A stretch of DNA of 64,000 nt from Vibrio sp. SCSIO 43137 (GCF_028201475.1 NZ_CP116383.1:1054001-1118000); one strand, 5' to 3'; shown: positions 41,977 through 53,161, counted from the first letter of the stretch. A program made the numbers and translations. Notes: generated by a model from the sequence alone, not told the origin.

Positions 41977-42576
41977 ATGAATAAAAGTATTTTTCTACTT
42001 GCTCTGATGAGCAGTACTCTGTTTGCAGCACCGAAAGATGTGCTCAATGAACGTCTGGCTCTGACCAAAGGGTTCAGCGCTGAATTTACCCAGAAGGTAG
42101 TCAGTCCGGAAAATGAAGTAATCATGCAGGGAGAGGGCAGTGTTGAAATTGCCAGACCAAGCCTTTTCCGCTGGACCACAACCATGCCCGATGAAACGGT
42201 TTTAGTTTCCGACGGTGAGACTCTCTGGTACTATAGCCCGTTTATTGAGCAGGTGAGCATTTACCGGCAGGAGCAGGCAACAGCTCAAACGCCTTTTGTA
42301 CTGTTAACCCGTAACCGCGCCAGTGACTGGGATAACTACTTGATCGCTCAGACGGGTGATGAGTTTACCCTTACACCTACAGCCATCGACTCAAATCAGG
42401 GTCAGTTTAAGATAGATATCGATGCCAAAGGCGTTATTCACGGTTTTACTGTGGTAGAGCAGGATGGTCAGCAGGGGCAGTTTCAGTTCAGTAATTATCA
42501 GACTGAAGGCCCGGCCAGTGAGAGATTTACTTTTGCTATTCCACAGGGAGTAGAAGTAGACGATCAGAGAAATTAA
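41977..42576 (+). CDS. lolA: Outer-membrane lipoprotein carrier protein LolA
   Basis: A 199-residue periplasmic chaperone that takes lipoproteins from LolCDE to LolB. The signal peptide [17 protein letters not shown] precedes APKD. The mature protein shows the LolA pattern: [29 protein letters not shown] (with the Arg used in lid closing) and [15 protein letters not shown]. The frame continues back to 41917 through the tandem repeat, but the ATG at 41977 gives the correct signal peptide and length. Its ribosome-binding sequence (TTGAG) is weak. It forms an operon with rarA, 21 bases downstream. Confidence 0.94.
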   Translation: MNKSIFLLALMSSTLFAAPKDVLNERLALTKGFSAEFTQKVVSPENEVIMQGEGSVEIARPSLFRWTTTMPDETVLVSDGETLWYYSPFIEQVSIYRQEQATAQTPFVLLTRNRASDWDNYLIAQTGDEFTLTPTAIDSNQGQFKIDIDAKGVIHGFTVVEQDGQQGQFQFSNYQTEGPASERFTFAIPQGVEVDDQRN

Positions 42577-42597
42577 ATATCAGGTTAAGGCGTCAGT

Positions 42598-43947
42598 TTG
42601 AGCAATTACAGTTTAGATTTTGCCGGGGATGAAGATTTTCGCCCGTTAGCGGCCCGTATGAGGCCTATGACTGTTGAACAGTACATAGGTCAGAGGCATA
42701 TACTGGGCGAAGGTAAACCCCTGCGAAAGGCGCTGGAAGCCGGGCAAATCCATTCCATGATCCTCTGGGGGCCTCCCGGTACAGGTAAAACAACTCTGGC
42801 AGAAGTCGCAGCCAACTATGTTAATGCCGAGGTGGAAAGGGTCTCTGCCGTCACTTCGGGTGTAAAAGATATCCGCGCTGCCATCGAAAAAGCACGGGAA
42901 AACAAGCTGACCGGCCGCAGAACCATACTGTTTGTCGATGAGGTACACCGTTTTAATAAGAGTCAGCAGGATGCATTTCTGCCGCATATTGAAGACGGTA
43001 CGGTCACCTTTATTGGTGCTACAACAGAAAATCCGTCCTTCGAACTGAACAACGCACTGCTTTCCCGGGCAAGGGTGTATAAGCTGACCTCTCTTGATAA
43101 AAACGATATTCTGCAGGTTCTGGATCAAGCCGTTAATGATGAGAAAAGAGGCTTAGGTGAACTAAAAGCTGACTTTTCTGACAATGTGCTTGAGAGGCTG
43201 GCTGAACTGGTAAACGGTGATGCCAGAATGTCTCTTAACTACCTTGAACTACTGTACGACATGGCAGATGAGTCAGAATCAGGTACTAAACAGATTACTC
43301 TGCCTCTGCTGGCTGAAGTGGCCGGAGAGAAAGTATCCCGCTTCGACAATAAAGGTGATATCTGGTACGACTTAATCTCCGCTGTGCATAAATCGATCCG
43401 TGGCTCGAATCCGGATGCCGCGCTCTACTGGTCTGCCCGTATGATTGCTGCTGGTTGTGATCCCCTGTATATTGCACGCCGCCTGCTGGCCATTGCCTCT
43501 GAAGATATTGGTAATGCTGACCCGAGGGCAATGCAGGTGGCGATTTCCGCATGGGACTGTTTTACCCGTATCGGGCCTGCTGAAGGTGAGCGGGCTATCG
43601 CTCAGGCAGTGGTTTATCTGGCTTGTGCACCGAAAAGTAATGCCGTTTATACGGCCTGGAAACAAGCACTCTCTGATGCTTATAATCAGCCCGAGTATGA
43701 AGTCCCTCATCATCTGCGTAATGCACCGACTAAATTGATGAAGGAGATGGGCTACGGTGAAGAGTACCGCTATGCCCACGATGAGCCGGGCGCTTATGCC
43801 GCCGGTGAGCGTTACTTACCGCCTGAAATGGCCGATACCCGCTACTATTATCCGACAAATCGCGGCCTGGAGACTAAGATCAGCGAAAAGTTGGATTATC
43901 TGGCCACATTAGATGCAAAAAGCACACAAAAACGCTATGAAAAGTAG
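42598..43947 (+). CDS. rarA: Replication-associated recombination AAA+ ATPase RarA
   Basis: A 449-residue clamp-loader-like ATPase (RarA/MgsA) acting at stalled forks. Walker [10 protein letters not shown] starts at residue 58, Walker [19 protein letters not shown] is near 113, and sensor 1 is [14 protein letters not shown]-terminal tetramerisation region follows ([33 protein letters not shown]). The start is TTG at 42598 with AAGG seven bases upstream; MSNYSLDF matches the family N-terminus, and no ATG fits. The 5' half of a terminator lies inside the last codons. Confidence 0.95.
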   Translation: MSNYSLDFAGDEDFRPLAARMRPMTVEQYIGQRHILGEGKPLRKALEAGQIHSMILWGPPGTGKTTLAEVAANYVNAEVERVSAVTSGVKDIRAAIEKARENKLTGRRTILFVDEVHRFNKSQQDAFLPHIEDGTVTFIGATTENPSFELNNALLSRARVYKLTSLDKNDILQVLDQAVNDEKRGLGELKADFSDNVLERLAELVNGDARMSLNYLELLYDMADESESGTKQITLPLLAEVAGEKVSRFDNKGDIWYDLISAVHKSIRGSNPDAALYWSARMIAAGCDPLYIARRLLAIASEDIGNADPRAMQVAISAWDCFTRIGPAEGERAIAQAVVYLACAPKSNAVYTAWKQALSDAYNQPEYEVPHHLRNAPTKLMKEMGYGEEYRYAHDEPGAYAAGERYLPPEMADTRYYYPTNRGLETKISEKLDYLATLDAKSTQKRYEK

Positions 43948-43955
43948 TGCTTTTT
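43917..43955 (+). terminator. rarA terminator overlapping its stop codon
   Basis: A 9-bp perfect stem AAAAAGCAC/GTGCTTTTT with a 21-base loop. The left arm lies within the rarA coding sequence and the right arm begins at the stop codon. Confidence 0.65.
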
Positions 43956-43975
43956 GGATATCTTTACTCGGTTAA

Positions 43976-45334
<1,359 letters not shown>

Positions 45335-45352
45335 GCTCTTGTAGTAAGACTT

Positions 45353-45385
45353 AAAATAGCCGCTGAATAAGCGGCTATTTTTTTG
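45353..45385 (+). terminator. serS terminator
   Basis: A 12-bp perfect stem AAAATAGCCGCT/AGCGGCTATTTT with a 5-base loop and a T-tract. Confidence 0.88.
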
Positions 45386-45733
45386 CTCAGTTTAACTGTC
45401 CGGTTTAAACGGATAAAAAAGAATATAAGCCCAAAAGTACGATAGCCCCGAACGGGGCTATCGTGGGTTTCCAACCTAAATCTCACTGAAGTATGTTCAT
45501 TCAATGTATAGACAGGAAAAGCCATTTTGTTACTGCCCTTCCCGGACTTCATGTTATTGCTACATAACTATGACGCCATTGGAACCTTCCCGCCGATAAA
45601 CCAACCACAGGCCAAAAACCTCAATACAGGCTCTGACTAGCCATCATTCGGATGAAACTCTCTGTGTCAGTTCATATCAGTGGTAATAATAATTATAGCT
45701 TATGGCTGATACTTTGCTAAATCAGATTGAAAA
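45386..45733. other. Non-coding region with palindrome and possible gene relic
   Basis: About 350 bases without a credible gene. They contain a perfect palindrome (45439-45464). On the minus strand a stop-bounded fragment at 45568-45633 reads EPVLRFLACGWFIGGKVPM..., which looks protein-like but lacks a start and is probably a remnant. No ribosome-binding site or intact frame was found. Confidence 0.5.
45439..45464. repeat. Perfect 26-base palindrome
   Basis: ACGATAGCCCCG-AA-CGGGGCTATCGT is 12 bp perfect on each side of an AA centre. It lies between the serS terminator and the minus-strand CWC/bioA unit, 270 bases past the CWC gene. It could be a dispersed repeat or a distal terminator. Confidence 0.8.
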
Positions 45734-45952
45734 TCAGATGGCTTTATTTGCATGTCTGTCAATAAAGCCTTTGGGATCATTATGATAAGCATTAACACAC
45801 TGTTGGCAGATACAGGATTTACCGCGCTGCTCTTTTGCTAACAGGTTAATTAGCTGCTCAGGTACTTTTTGTCTGGAACACCAACAGCCGGAAGAGGCTT
45901 CACATTGATTCTTCCGTTGGCATATGGGACATATTTTTTCTGAAAAATGCAC
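45734..45952 (-). CDS. Cysteine-rich CWC family protein
   Basis: A 72-residue zinc-ribbon-like protein with eight cysteines. CPICQRKNQCEASSGCWC carries the CWC signature and CICQQCVNAYH closes it, suggesting one or two metal sites. Function is unknown. I chose GTG at 45952, with GGGAG about eight bases upstream; the frame continues to a TTG at 45988 inside bioA, which is less likely. It follows bioA by 20 bases and is probably co-transcribed with it, an association I also recall from other gammaproteobacteria. Confidence 0.78.
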   Translation of the reverse strand: MHFSEKICPICQRKNQCEASSGCWCSRQKVPEQLINLLAKEQRGKSCICQQCVNAYHNDPKGFIDRHANKAI

Positions 45953-45972
45953 CTGAAGCTCCCTTTTACTGT

Positions 45973-47253
45973 TTAAGGCTGAAAACAACGGCTATCGGCC
46001 AGCGTTGATCTTATCGCTTCGATTAACTGTTTGATATTAGCTTCTGAACTTATATACGGCGGCATAATATAAATCAGCCTACCAAACGGTCTTATCCATA
46101 CGCCCTGACGGATAAACTGAGCCTGAATATACTCCATATTTACCGGGTTGTGTGTTTCTACGACTCCGATAGCGCCAAGCCAGCGGACATCTTTAACCTG
46201 ACTAAACTTTGTGAGAGAGGGCAGTTCACGGGCAAACAGGCTTTCGATTTGTGTTGTCTGCTTTTTCCACTCCCCCTGTTCAATAATAGTCAGGCTGGCT
46301 GTCGCCACTGCACAGGCGAGAGGGTTGCCCATAAATGTCGGGCCATGCATAAAGCAGCCTGCTTCACCGGAGCAGACGGTATCGGCAACCTGTTTAGTGG
46401 CAAGGGTGGCTGAAAGAGTCATATAACCACCAGTCAAGGCTTTACCTACGCATAAGATATCCGGCTGAACACCGGCATGCTGACAGGCAAACATCTTGCC
46501 CGTTCTGCCAAAGCCGGTAGCAATCTCATCCAGAATCAATAAGGTATTATATTTATCACACAGCGCCCTGACTTGTTTCAGAAACTCAGGATGATAGATG
46601 CGCATACCACCCGCGCCCTGAACAATAGGTTCAAGTATCACCGCCGCGATATCTTGATGGTTGTTTAAAAGCTGTTGCCTGAAGTCTTCAATATCTGATT
46701 CATCCCACTGCTGATGAAAACCGGTTGAAGGTGAATCGGCGAAGATATGCTCAGGAAGAAAGCCTTTATATAAGCTGTGCATTGAGTTGTCAGGGTCTGT
46801 AACCGACATGGCTGCAAATGTATCGCCGTGATAGCCGTGTCTGAGGGTGAGGAATTTAGAGCGTTTTTCCCCTTTGGCATGCCAGTACTGAAGCGCCATT
46901 TTAAGGCTCACTTCAACGGCCACTGAACCTGAATCCGCCAGAAAAACATGTTCAAGGTTATCAGGAGCAAGGTGCAGCAGTTTTTTACACAGCTCTATTG
47001 CCGGCTCGTGAGTTAATCCGCCAAACATTACATGGGACATCTTATCTAACTGCGCCTTTGCCGCCTCATTCAACAGGGGGTGATTGTAACCATGGATGGC
47101 TGACCACCATGAAGACATGCCGTCGATTAACTCCTCTCCGCTTTGCAGATAAATGCTGCTACCGCTGGCGTGACTAACCGGATAGCAGGTAAGAGGGTTT
47201 ATTGTAGAGGTATAAGGGTGCCAGATATGCTGACGATCAAATTCTAAATCCAT
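45973..47253 (-). CDS. bioA: Adenosylmethionine-8-amino-7-oxononanoate aminotransferase
   Basis: A 426-residue PLP enzyme of biotin synthesis that converts KAPA to DAPA using SAM as amino donor. The N-terminus has HIWHPYTS, and the SAM/KAPA-binding DGMSSWWSAIHGYNHP is present. PLP contacts are in LRHGYHGDT and ILDEIATGFGRTG, and the Schiff-base lysine is in VGKALTGGYMTLSA. It is divergent from bioBFCD across 117 bases, the classical bio arrangement with shared control. Confidence 0.96.
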   Translation of the reverse strand: MDLEFDRQHIWHPYTSTINPLTCYPVSHASGSSIYLQSGEELIDGMSSWWSAIHGYNHPLLNEAAKAQLDKMSHVMFGGLTHEPAIELCKKLLHLAPDNLEHVFLADSGSVAVEVSLKMALQYWHAKGEKRSKFLTLRHGYHGDTFAAMSVTDPDNSMHSLYKGFLPEHIFADSPSTGFHQQWDESDIEDFRQQLLNNHQDIAAVILEPIVQGAGGMRIYHPEFLKQVRALCDKYNTLLILDEIATGFGRTGKMFACQHAGVQPDILCVGKALTGGYMTLSATLATKQVADTVCSGEAGCFMHGPTFMGNPLACAVATASLTIIEQGEWKKQTTQIESLFARELPSLTKFSQVKDVRWLGAIGVVETHNPVNMEYIQAQFIRQGVWIRPFGRLIYIMPPYISSEANIKQLIEAIRSTLADSRCFQP

Positions 47254-47281
47254 GAGAACCTTGTGATTAAAATGTAATCAA

Positions 47282-47310
47282 TTGTAAACTTTAAATTATT
47301 TAGTTTAGTT
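47282..47310. promoter_or_regulatory. Candidate BirA operator between bioA and bioB
   Basis: TTGTAAAC (47282-47289) matches the left half of the BirA operator exactly. The right half GTTTAGTT (47303-47310) keeps only GTTTA of GTTTACAA, and the spacing is shorter than in E. coli. The position overlapping the bioB -35 element supports it. Confidence 0.45.
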
Positions 47311-47336
47311 GACAGTCTATCCGTTCAGGGTAGACT
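47309..47336 (+). promoter_or_regulatory. Candidate bioB promoter
   Basis: A consensus -35 TTGACA (47309-47314), a 16-base spacer and -10 TAGACT (47331-47336), 34 bases before the bioB GTG. It overlaps the candidate BirA operator. Confidence 0.55.
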
Positions 47337-47370
47337 AGCCAAGAATTATAAATCCAAAAAAGGTAGACAC

Positions 47371-48423
47371 GTGGAAGTTCGTCATAACTGGACAGTCGCT
47401 GAAGTTCAGCAATTACTGGATAAACCCTTTATGGATCTGATGTTTGAGGCTCAGCAAGTACATCGTCAGTTCCAGCAACACAACTATGTGCAGGTCAGTA
47501 CTCTGCTATCAATTAAGACAGGTGCCTGTCCGGAAGATTGTAAGTACTGTCCTCAGAGCGCCCATTACAGAACCGACGTAGATCGCGAAAGACTGATGGA
47601 AGTAGAGCGGGTGCTTGATGCGGCGGAGAAAGCCAAAAATTCCGGCTCTACCAGATTCTGCATGGGTGCAGCATGGAAAAACCCTAAAGAACGGGATATG
47701 CCTTATCTGCTGGATATGATTAAAGGTGTAAAAGGAATGGGGCTGGAAACCTGCATGACGCTGGGTATGCTCACTCCTGATCAGGCTGGTGAACTTGCAC
47801 AAGCGGGTCTTGATTACTACAACCACAATCTGGATACCTCTCCGGAATTTTACGGCAACATAATTACTACCAGAACTTATCAAGACAGACTGGATACCTT
47901 ATCTCATGTTCGTGATGCCGGTATGAAGATCTGCTCCGGCGGTATTATTGGTATGGGCGAGAGCGTTAATGACAGAGCCGGTTTGTTTGTCGAGCTTGCC
48001 AATCTTCCTGTACACCCTGAAAGTGTGCCAATTAATATGCTGGTAAAAGTGAAAGGCACGCCACTGGAACAGGTGGATGATGTTGACCCGTTTGACTTTG
48101 TTAAACTTATTGCGGTGGCAAGAATTATGATGCCGGAATCTGCAGTACGTCTGTCTGCCGGTCGTGAAAATATGAATGAACAGATGCAGACACTCTGCTT
48201 TATGGCTGGTGCCAACTCTATTTTTTATGGCTGTAAACTGCTGACCACACCAAACCCTGATGAAGACTCTGATATGCAGCTATTTAAAAAGCTGGGTATT
48301 AACAGCGAGCAGGTTAGTCAGAAGCCGGATCAGATTCAGGAGAATGAACTGCTTGATCAAGTAGTGGAAAGAGTAGCAGCGCGTCCGGGCAAAGATGACC
48401 TCTTCTATGAAGCCAGTGTTTAA
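47371..48423 (+). CDS. bioB: Biotin synthase
   Basis: A 350-residue radical-SAM enzyme inserting sulfur into dethiobiotin. The 4Fe-4S cysteines are Cys53, Cys57 and Cys60 ([12 protein letters not shown]), numbered as in E. coli. Further conserved parts are [19 protein letters not shown] text with the 2Fe-2S cysteines, and YYNHNLDTS. The start is GTG at 47371, with AGGTAG upstream. It is the first gene of bioBFCD; bioF overlaps its end. Confidence 0.96.
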   Translation: MEVRHNWTVAEVQQLLDKPFMDLMFEAQQVHRQFQQHNYVQVSTLLSIKTGACPEDCKYCPQSAHYRTDVDRERLMEVERVLDAAEKAKNSGSTRFCMGAAWKNPKERDMPYLLDMIKGVKGMGLETCMTLGMLTPDQAGELAQAGLDYYNHNLDTSPEFYGNIITTRTYQDRLDTLSHVRDAGMKICSGGIIGMGESVNDRAGLFVELANLPVHPESVPINMLVKVKGTPLEQVDDVDPFDFVKLIAVARIMMPESAVRLSAGRENMNEQMQTLCFMAGANSIFYGCKLLTTPNPDEDSDMQLFKKLGINSEQVSQKPDQIQENELLDQVVERVAARPGKDDLFYEASV

Positions 48424-49555
48424 TCAGCGTATCGCTGATGCCATTGAAAAAAGAAAGCTGGCGGGGCTGGAGCGACGGCTTCAGCCTATGGCAGGAGCCA
48501 ATAAGCCGGAATTCTCCGTTGGTGACAAAAATTTCATTAATTTCTCCAGTAATGATTATCTGGGCTTAGCCGCTTCTAAGGAGCTGGCAGAAGCATGGAT
48601 AAAGGGCATTGAGCTATACGGAAGTGGTGCTGCGGCATCGCCAATGGTAACCGGATTTTCTACTGCTCATAGGCAACTGGAACGTGATCTGTGTAGCTGG
48701 CTTGGTTATGAGAGAGCGGTACTATTCGGTTCCGGTTTTAGCGCTAATCAGGCAGTGCTATTTACTGTTTTGGAAAAACAGGATCTGTTACTGCAGGATA
48801 AATTGAATCACGCTTCTCTGATGGAAGCAGGCATGCTCTCGCCTGCTAAGATGAAACGGTTCCGGCATAACGATAGTAAGCATCTTGAATCGCTATTGAC
48901 GGAAAGCCCGGCTCTGGTTGTGACCGAAGGGGTGTTTAGTATGGATGGTGATCAGGCGCCTGTTGCTGAGATCTCACGTCTGTGCAGAAACAGTGCCAGT
49001 TGGATGATGCTGGATGATGCCCACGGTATAGGCGTTCTGGGTCAGCGTGGAGAAGGAAGTATCTGTTTAACCTCGCACAAACCTGAGCTTTTGATCGTGA
49101 CTTTCGGTAAGGCATTTGGCCTGTCGGGTGCTGCTGTCCTTTGTGATCAAAATACTGGCGACTATCTGACCCAGTTTGCACGTCACCATGTCTACTCTAC
49201 CGCTATGCCGCCTGCGCAGGCTCACGCTTTATCTAAGGCGGCTGCTATGCTGCAAACTCAGCAGTGGAGAAGAGACAAGCTGACTGAGCTGCAAGATATC
49301 TATCATAACGCTCTGGCTGACTGTGAAGGTTATATAAACACCGATACTCCGATTAAGCCTTTTATTTGCGGAACGGTTGAGAAGGCCATGGGGCTTGCTG
49401 AACAGCTGAGAGAGCAGGGCTTCTGGGTTACACCAATAAGGCCGCCTACTGTACCTGCCGCTAGTTGCCGGATAAGAATCACATTGACCAGTAACCATGC
49501 GCCTCAGCAAGTGACTGAGCTGGCAGAAAGTATTATCAGATTTCAGGATAAGTAA
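48407..49555 (+). CDS. bioF: 8-amino-7-oxononanoate synthase
   Basis: A 382-residue PLP enzyme that condenses pimeloyl-ACP/CoA with alanine to KAPA. Visible are [10 protein letters not shown], the PLP-binding [10 protein letters not shown] and the Schiff-base lysine in [16 protein letters not shown]. It overlaps bioB by 17 bases with the ATG at 48407; an ATG at 48395 would add four residues. Neither has a clear ribosome-binding site, consistent with translational coupling. I prefer 48407 because KPVFNQRI resembles known vibrio starts. Confidence 0.93.
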   Translation: MKPVFNQRIADAIEKRKLAGLERRLQPMAGANKPEFSVGDKNFINFSSNDYLGLAASKELAEAWIKGIELYGSGAAASPMVTGFSTAHRQLERDLCSWLGYERAVLFGSGFSANQAVLFTVLEKQDLLLQDKLNHASLMEAGMLSPAKMKRFRHNDSKHLESLLTESPALVVTEGVFSMDGDQAPVAEISRLCRNSASWMMLDDAHGIGVLGQRGEGSICLTSHKPELLIVTFGKAFGLSGAAVLCDQNTGDYLTQFARHHVYSTAMPPAQAHALSKAAAMLQTQQWRRDKLTELQDIYHNALADCEGYINTDTPIKPFICGTVEKAMGLAEQLREQGFWVTPIRPPTVPAASCRIRITLTSNHAPQQVTELAESIIRFQDK

Positions 49556-49564
49556 ATAATTAAA

Positions 49565-50362
49565 ATGCAGACAATAAGTTGTAGTCCGGAAGCAAGCAGA
49601 AAACTAGCCATTGCAGATGCCTTTAGCAGAGCAGCACACAAATACGATGCTCATGCTCAGTTTCAGAGAGATGTAGGTCATCAGCTTATCGAACTGATGC
49701 CGGAACAGCTTGATGGCCTGAAGGTTCTGGATATTGGCTGCGGCACCGGATATTTCTCTGAACTATTGGCTAATAAAGGCGCTATAGTGACCTCTGCTGA
49801 TTTGTCAGAAAAAATGTTGCAGCAAGCTAAAGAGCGCTGCTCAGAGAAGGTTTCTGTCTATCAGATTGCCGATGCCGAAGCTCTGCCTTTCGACGACAAT
49901 AGCTTCGATATGGTTTTCTCCAGCCTCGCCCTGCAATGGTGCCGGGATCTGTCCGTTCCACTAAAAGAGTTGCAGAGGGTGACAAAGCAGGGCGGAGCGG
50001 TCTATTTTTCGACACTGGCTGATGGTTCACTGCACGAACTGAAGCAGGCGTGGGCGAAAATTGATTCATATCAACACGTAAACAATTTTTTAACAATTAA
50101 CCAGATAAAAGTTGCGTTAGCGCAATCAGAATCTTATGACCATCAACTAGACTTACGCTCAATCCGACTCTGGTACTCCTCCGCTTTTCAGTTGATGAGG
50201 GATTTAAAAGGCATTGGAGCCACTCATGTAGGCGAGCGTTCGCAGGGGTTAACCAAGAAAAGTATCCTTGAACGGGTAGAAACTGAGTACCAGAGGTTTA
50301 AGAACAGTGACAATTTACTGCCTGCAAGTTATCAGGTATGTCTTGGGAAAATTAATCTATGA
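49565..50362 (+). CDS. bioC: Malonyl-ACP O-methyltransferase BioC
   Basis: A 265-residue SAM-dependent methyltransferase that methylates malonyl-ACP, letting the fatty-acid machinery build the pimeloyl chain. The N-terminus [23 protein letters not shown] is BioC-specific. The SAM motif is [15 protein letters not shown] (about residues 54-68), followed by [12 protein letters not shown] and [10 protein letters not shown] BioH esterase would be needed to finish pimelate synthesis but is not in the window. It overlaps bioD by four bases (ATGA). Confidence 0.93.
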   Translation: MQTISCSPEASRKLAIADAFSRAAHKYDAHAQFQRDVGHQLIELMPEQLDGLKVLDIGCGTGYFSELLANKGAIVTSADLSEKMLQQAKERCSEKVSVYQIADAEALPFDDNSFDMVFSSLALQWCRDLSVPLKELQRVTKQGGAVYFSTLADGSLHELKQAWAKIDSYQHVNNFLTINQIKVALAQSESYDHQLDLRSIRLWYSSAFQLMRDLKGIGATHVGERSQGLTKKSILERVETEYQRFKNSDNLLPASYQVCLGKINL

Positions 50363-51042
50363 TTGATACTTTTTTTGTTGCCGGTACAGATACAGAAGTA
50401 GGCAAAACCGTTGTTTCGAAAGCTATTCTACAGGCACTTGCTGCACACGGTTTATCTACTGTTGGTTATAAGCCTGTTGCTGCCGGCTGTAAGGAAACTG
50501 AGCAGGGGCTGCGTAATTCAGACGCTTTGCACTTACAAGAGGCGGCGACAAATGATGTTGCATATGAAGAGGTAAACCCGTACGCACTCTACAGCCCTAC
50601 CTCTCCTCATATTGCTGCTAAGCAGGAAAATATTGAGATTAAATACTCTGTACTGAGTGATAAGCTGACACAGCACAAACAAAGTGCTGATGTTGTTTTG
50701 GTTGAAGGTGCTGGTGGCTGGCGTGTTCCTGTCTCTGATAGTGACTGCCTCTCAACCTGGGTAAAACAAGAGAAAATGCCGGTGGTACTGGTTGTAGGTA
50801 TCAAGCTTGGCTGTTTAAGTCATGCCATGTTATCTGTTGAAGCGATTCAGAATGATGGTCTGGAAATCATCGGCTGGGCTGCGAACCGCATCAATCCGGG
50901 TACAGAGAACTACGCCGATATTATTAAGATGCTGGAAGAGAAAATACCGGCACCAAAACTGGGCGAGATACCTTATGTCCCTAGTGTTAAGAAGCGTGAT
51001 ATTGGTAAGTTTATGGATATTACGCCGATATTAAATGGCTAA
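50359..51042 (+). CDS. bioD: ATP-dependent dethiobiotin synthetase
   Basis: A 227-residue enzyme closing the ureido ring of DAPA with CO2 and ATP. The P-loop [11 protein letters not shown] covers residues 9-19. KPVAAGC carries the substrate-binding Lys, and [11 protein letters not shown] and [15 protein letters not shown] are family-typical. Its ATG overlaps the bioC stop (ATGA), showing tight coupling. It is the last gene of the operon and is followed by a strong terminator. Confidence 0.95.
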   Translation: MIDTFFVAGTDTEVGKTVVSKAILQALAAHGLSTVGYKPVAAGCKETEQGLRNSDALHLQEAATNDVAYEEVNPYALYSPTSPHIAAKQENIEIKYSVLSDKLTQHKQSADVVLVEGAGGWRVPVSDSDCLSTWVKQEKMPVVLVVGIKLGCLSHAMLSVEAIQNDGLEIIGWAANRINPGTENYADIIKMLEEKIPAPKLGEIPYVPSVKKRDIGKFMDITPILNG

Positions 51043-51055
51043 TAAATCTGAAAGT

Positions 51056-51087
51056 AAAAGAGGGTTGCATATGCAACCCTCTTTTTT
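51056..51087 (+). terminator. bioBFCD terminator
   Basis: A 15-bp perfect stem beginning AAAAGAGGGTTGCAT with its complement, ending in six Ts. Confidence 0.88.
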
Positions 51088-51096
51088 ATGTCTGGT

Positions 51097-51264
51097 TTAT
51101 TTGTCTGATGTATAGCTAATCATTGACTGCTGGGCGTTGGCTATTTGCTGCTGAATCTTTTGATTTTCACTTATCCCCAACTGCTCTTTGGCTTCTTCCT
51201 CAGAGATTCCCAGATGACAGCACAACAGATCGATTGCCATTTGATAGTTGTTGCTTTCAACCAT
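51097..51264 (-). CDS. Small uncharacterised helical protein
   Basis: A 55-residue ORF starting MVESNNYQMAIDLLCCHLGI, with a second half rich in Glu, Gln and Ser (SEEEAKEQLGISENQKIQQQ). The ATG at 51264 has AAAGGAA upstream, and the amphipathic helical composition looks coding. It has a Cys-Cys pair and no membrane span. I do not recognise the family. It lies alone between the bioD terminator and htpX, on the opposite strand, next to a structured non-coding element. Confidence 0.6.
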   Translation of the reverse strand: MVESNNYQMAIDLLCCHLGISEEEAKEQLGISENQKIQQQIANAQQSMISYTSDK

Positions 51265-51310
51265 GTTTTATTCCTTTAATTGGTGATTTTAAATCATCAT
51301 GACTTATTAC

Positions 51311-51415
51311 TAAGGCGGAATGTAAAGTTTATTGTCGCTTGTATCAATACGACCTTGGTCTATATTCGAAATTTCCTCACTGATAACCAAGAATAAACGA
51401 ACATTTTCCGCCTTA
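51311..51415. other. Candidate structured RNA or inverted-repeat element upstream of htpX
   Basis: Outer arms AAGGCGGAATGT and ACATTTTCCGCCTT pair, with a two-base bulge. Between them lie two smaller hairpins: GTCG/CGAC (51334-51337 with 51350-51353) and CTTGGT/ACCAAG (51354-51359 with 51386-51391). The arrangement would give a three-way junction in RNA. The strand of action is unknown. Confidence 0.45.
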
Positions 51416-51526
51416 ACCTTGTAATCAAAATAATAGACTATATGTATTGGTTATAACACCTCGTACGGCAAACGCTGTTACGATATAAAACTATAATGAA
51501 CGAGTAAGTCTCAACTGGAGAGTAAC

Positions 51527-52390
51527 ATGAAACGCGTAATGCTGTTTTTGGCCACCAACCTGGCGGTGGTATTTGTATTAAGTATTGTCCTCAACATTGT
51601 TTATGCCACAACAGGTATGCAGCCGGGTAGTCTGAATGCCCTGCTGGTAATGGCGGCACTATTTGGTTTTGGCGGCTCTTTTATCTCATTGCTGTTATCG
51701 AAAAAGATGGCACTGCGCTCTGTAGGCGGACAGGTAATTGAGAGCCCGAGAAATGAGACTGAGCACTGGCTGCTGGAAACCGTTTCCAGACAAGCACAAC
51801 AAGCTGGTATCGGTATGCCTACGGTAGCTATTTATGATGCAGCGGATATCAACGCTTTTGCAACAGGCGCTAAGCGTAATGATTCACTGGTGGCAGTATC
51901 CACCGGCCTGCTGAATAATATGACCAGAGATGAAGCAGAAGCGGTTCTTGCCCACGAAGTCAGCCATATCTCAAATGGTGATATGGTAACCATGACGCTA
52001 ATGCAGGGGGTAGTGAACACCTTTGTTATCTTCCTGTCGCGTTTTGTTGCTCAGATCGTCTCTTCAAATGATGAAGAAGAGGGGGGCGGCAGCAACTTTA
52101 TGGTTTACTTCGCTGTATCCATCTTCTTAGAGTTGGTGCTTGGCTTCTTAGCCAGTTTTATCACCATGTGGTACAGCCGTCGTCGTGAGTATTACGCTGA
52201 TGCCGGTGCGGCAAGTCTGGTAGGTAAGCATAAAATGATTGCAGCTCTTGAACGTCTTAAAGTGAGTCATGAACCTCAGCTGGAAGGTTCTATGATGGCC
52301 TTCGGTATCAACGGTAAATCTACCATGATGCAATTGCTTATGAGCCATCCTCCGCTTGATAAACGTATCGATGCGTTAAGAAATAGCTAA
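51527..52390 (+). CDS. htpX: Inner-membrane zinc protease HtpX
   Basis: A 287-residue M48 metalloprotease that helps FtsH clear damaged membrane proteins. There are two N-terminal membrane spans (residues about 5-27 and 37-57). The zinc motif HEVSH covers 143-147, two further hydrophobic stretches follow, and REYYAD supplies the third ligand. The ribosome-binding site CTGGAGAG precedes ATG 51527. Length equals the usual size (about 290). Heat-shock control is common for the family, but I could not define a sigma-32 promoter. Confidence 0.95.
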   Translation: MKRVMLFLATNLAVVFVLSIVLNIVYATTGMQPGSLNALLVMAALFGFGGSFISLLLSKKMALRSVGGQVIESPRNETEHWLLETVSRQAQQAGIGMPTVAIYDAADINAFATGAKRNDSLVAVSTGLLNNMTRDEAEAVLAHEVSHISNGDMVTMTLMQGVVNTFVIFLSRFVAQIVSSNDEEEGGGSNFMVYFAVSIFLELVLGFLASFITMWYSRRREYYADAGAASLVGKHKMIAALERLKVSHEPQLEGSMMAFGINGKSTMMQLLMSHPPLDKRIDALRNS

Positions 52391-52420
52391 GCTATTTTCG
52401 GGACCAGACCTGATTTAACT

Positions 52421-52446
52421 AAGCCGGATTATTCCGGCTTTTTTCT
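52421..52446 (+). terminator. htpX terminator
   Basis: An 8-bp perfect stem AAGCCGGA/TCCGGCTT with a 4-base loop and six Ts. Confidence 0.85.
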
Positions 52447-52618
52447 GTCCGCACTACTGCAAATTATTGCCGCTTAAGGAGCGTTTTCGCTTGTTGTTAT
52501 ATTGGTATTTAAGTCTAGTTAATTGAAAAAGTTAGTAATTATAAAGCAGTGATAATCCGGGTATAAAACTTGCTGTAACTCTGCTGTGGTTAAAATTCCA
52601 GCACTGTCAGGGGGAGTT

Positions 52619-53161
52619 ATGAAACGGATATTGTCGATGGCTCTACTATTACAATTAAGTTCTTTTGCGTGGGCCAGCGGTACCAACTGGCAGGATAACG
52701 CACGCTGGCAGAGTTGGCCTACCGTAGGACAGTCGAGCCTGAGCTGGCTATTTCTTAAGATTTTTCAGTCAGAATTAAAGACTCCCAGCGGAATCTATCT
52801 TGATACGGAGCAACTAACTCCTCAGCCTCTTGCACTGTCAATCGTTTATCAGAGAGATATTTCCAGCGAGGATATTATTGATGCTACAAAGCAGCAGTGG
52901 TTAAAACTCGGCTATCAGTTTCCACAACACTGGCTTAGCAGACTGGAGAACATTCTTCCAGATGTAAAAACAGGGGAAAAGCTGGTGTATATAACGAACG
53001 GAACAACCGGAGAGTTTCATTACTTTTCTGTTAGCCATAATCCGGAAAAATTAGGTGAAATCACAGATCAGTCTTTGAATAATGCCTTGTTGGCGATCTG
53101 GCTATCGCCGGGAACTGAATACCCAAAACACCGCAAACAGCTTATTGGCAAAAGGCGTTAA
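52619..53161 (+). CDS. Periplasmic chalcone isomerase-like protein
   Basis: A 180-residue exported protein. The signal peptide MKRILSMALLLQLSSFAWA precedes SGTNWQDN. The mature part fits the bacterial chalcone-isomerase-like fold (FQSELKTPSGIY, PLALSIVYQRDIS, LVYITNGTTGEFHYF, LAIWLSPGTEYPKHRKQLIG). These relatives lack evidence of flavonoid chemistry, and fatty-acid or ligand binding has been proposed. The ATG at 52619 is preceded by GGGGAG; a frame extension to 52586 was rejected. It is a single gene convergent with ybaM-priC. Confidence 0.82.
   Translation: MKRILSMALLLQLSSFAWASGTNWQDNARWQSWPTVGQSSLSWLFLKIFQSELKTPSGIYLDTEQLTPQPLALSIVYQRDISSEDIIDATKQQWLKLGYQFPQHWLSRLENILPDVKTGEKLVYITNGTTGEFHYFSVSHNPEKLGEITDQSLNNALLAIWLSPGTEYPKHRKQLIGKRR

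Noticed and set aside
46150..46426. Plus-strand ORFs inside bioA and other long antisense frames within known genes
   Set aside because: The sense strand encodes full, well-recognised enzymes with conserved motifs; the antisense frames are shadows.
51400..51460. Sigma-32 heat-shock promoter for htpX
   Set aside because: CTTGTAATC resembles a -35, but no CCCCAT-like -10 lies at the right distance.
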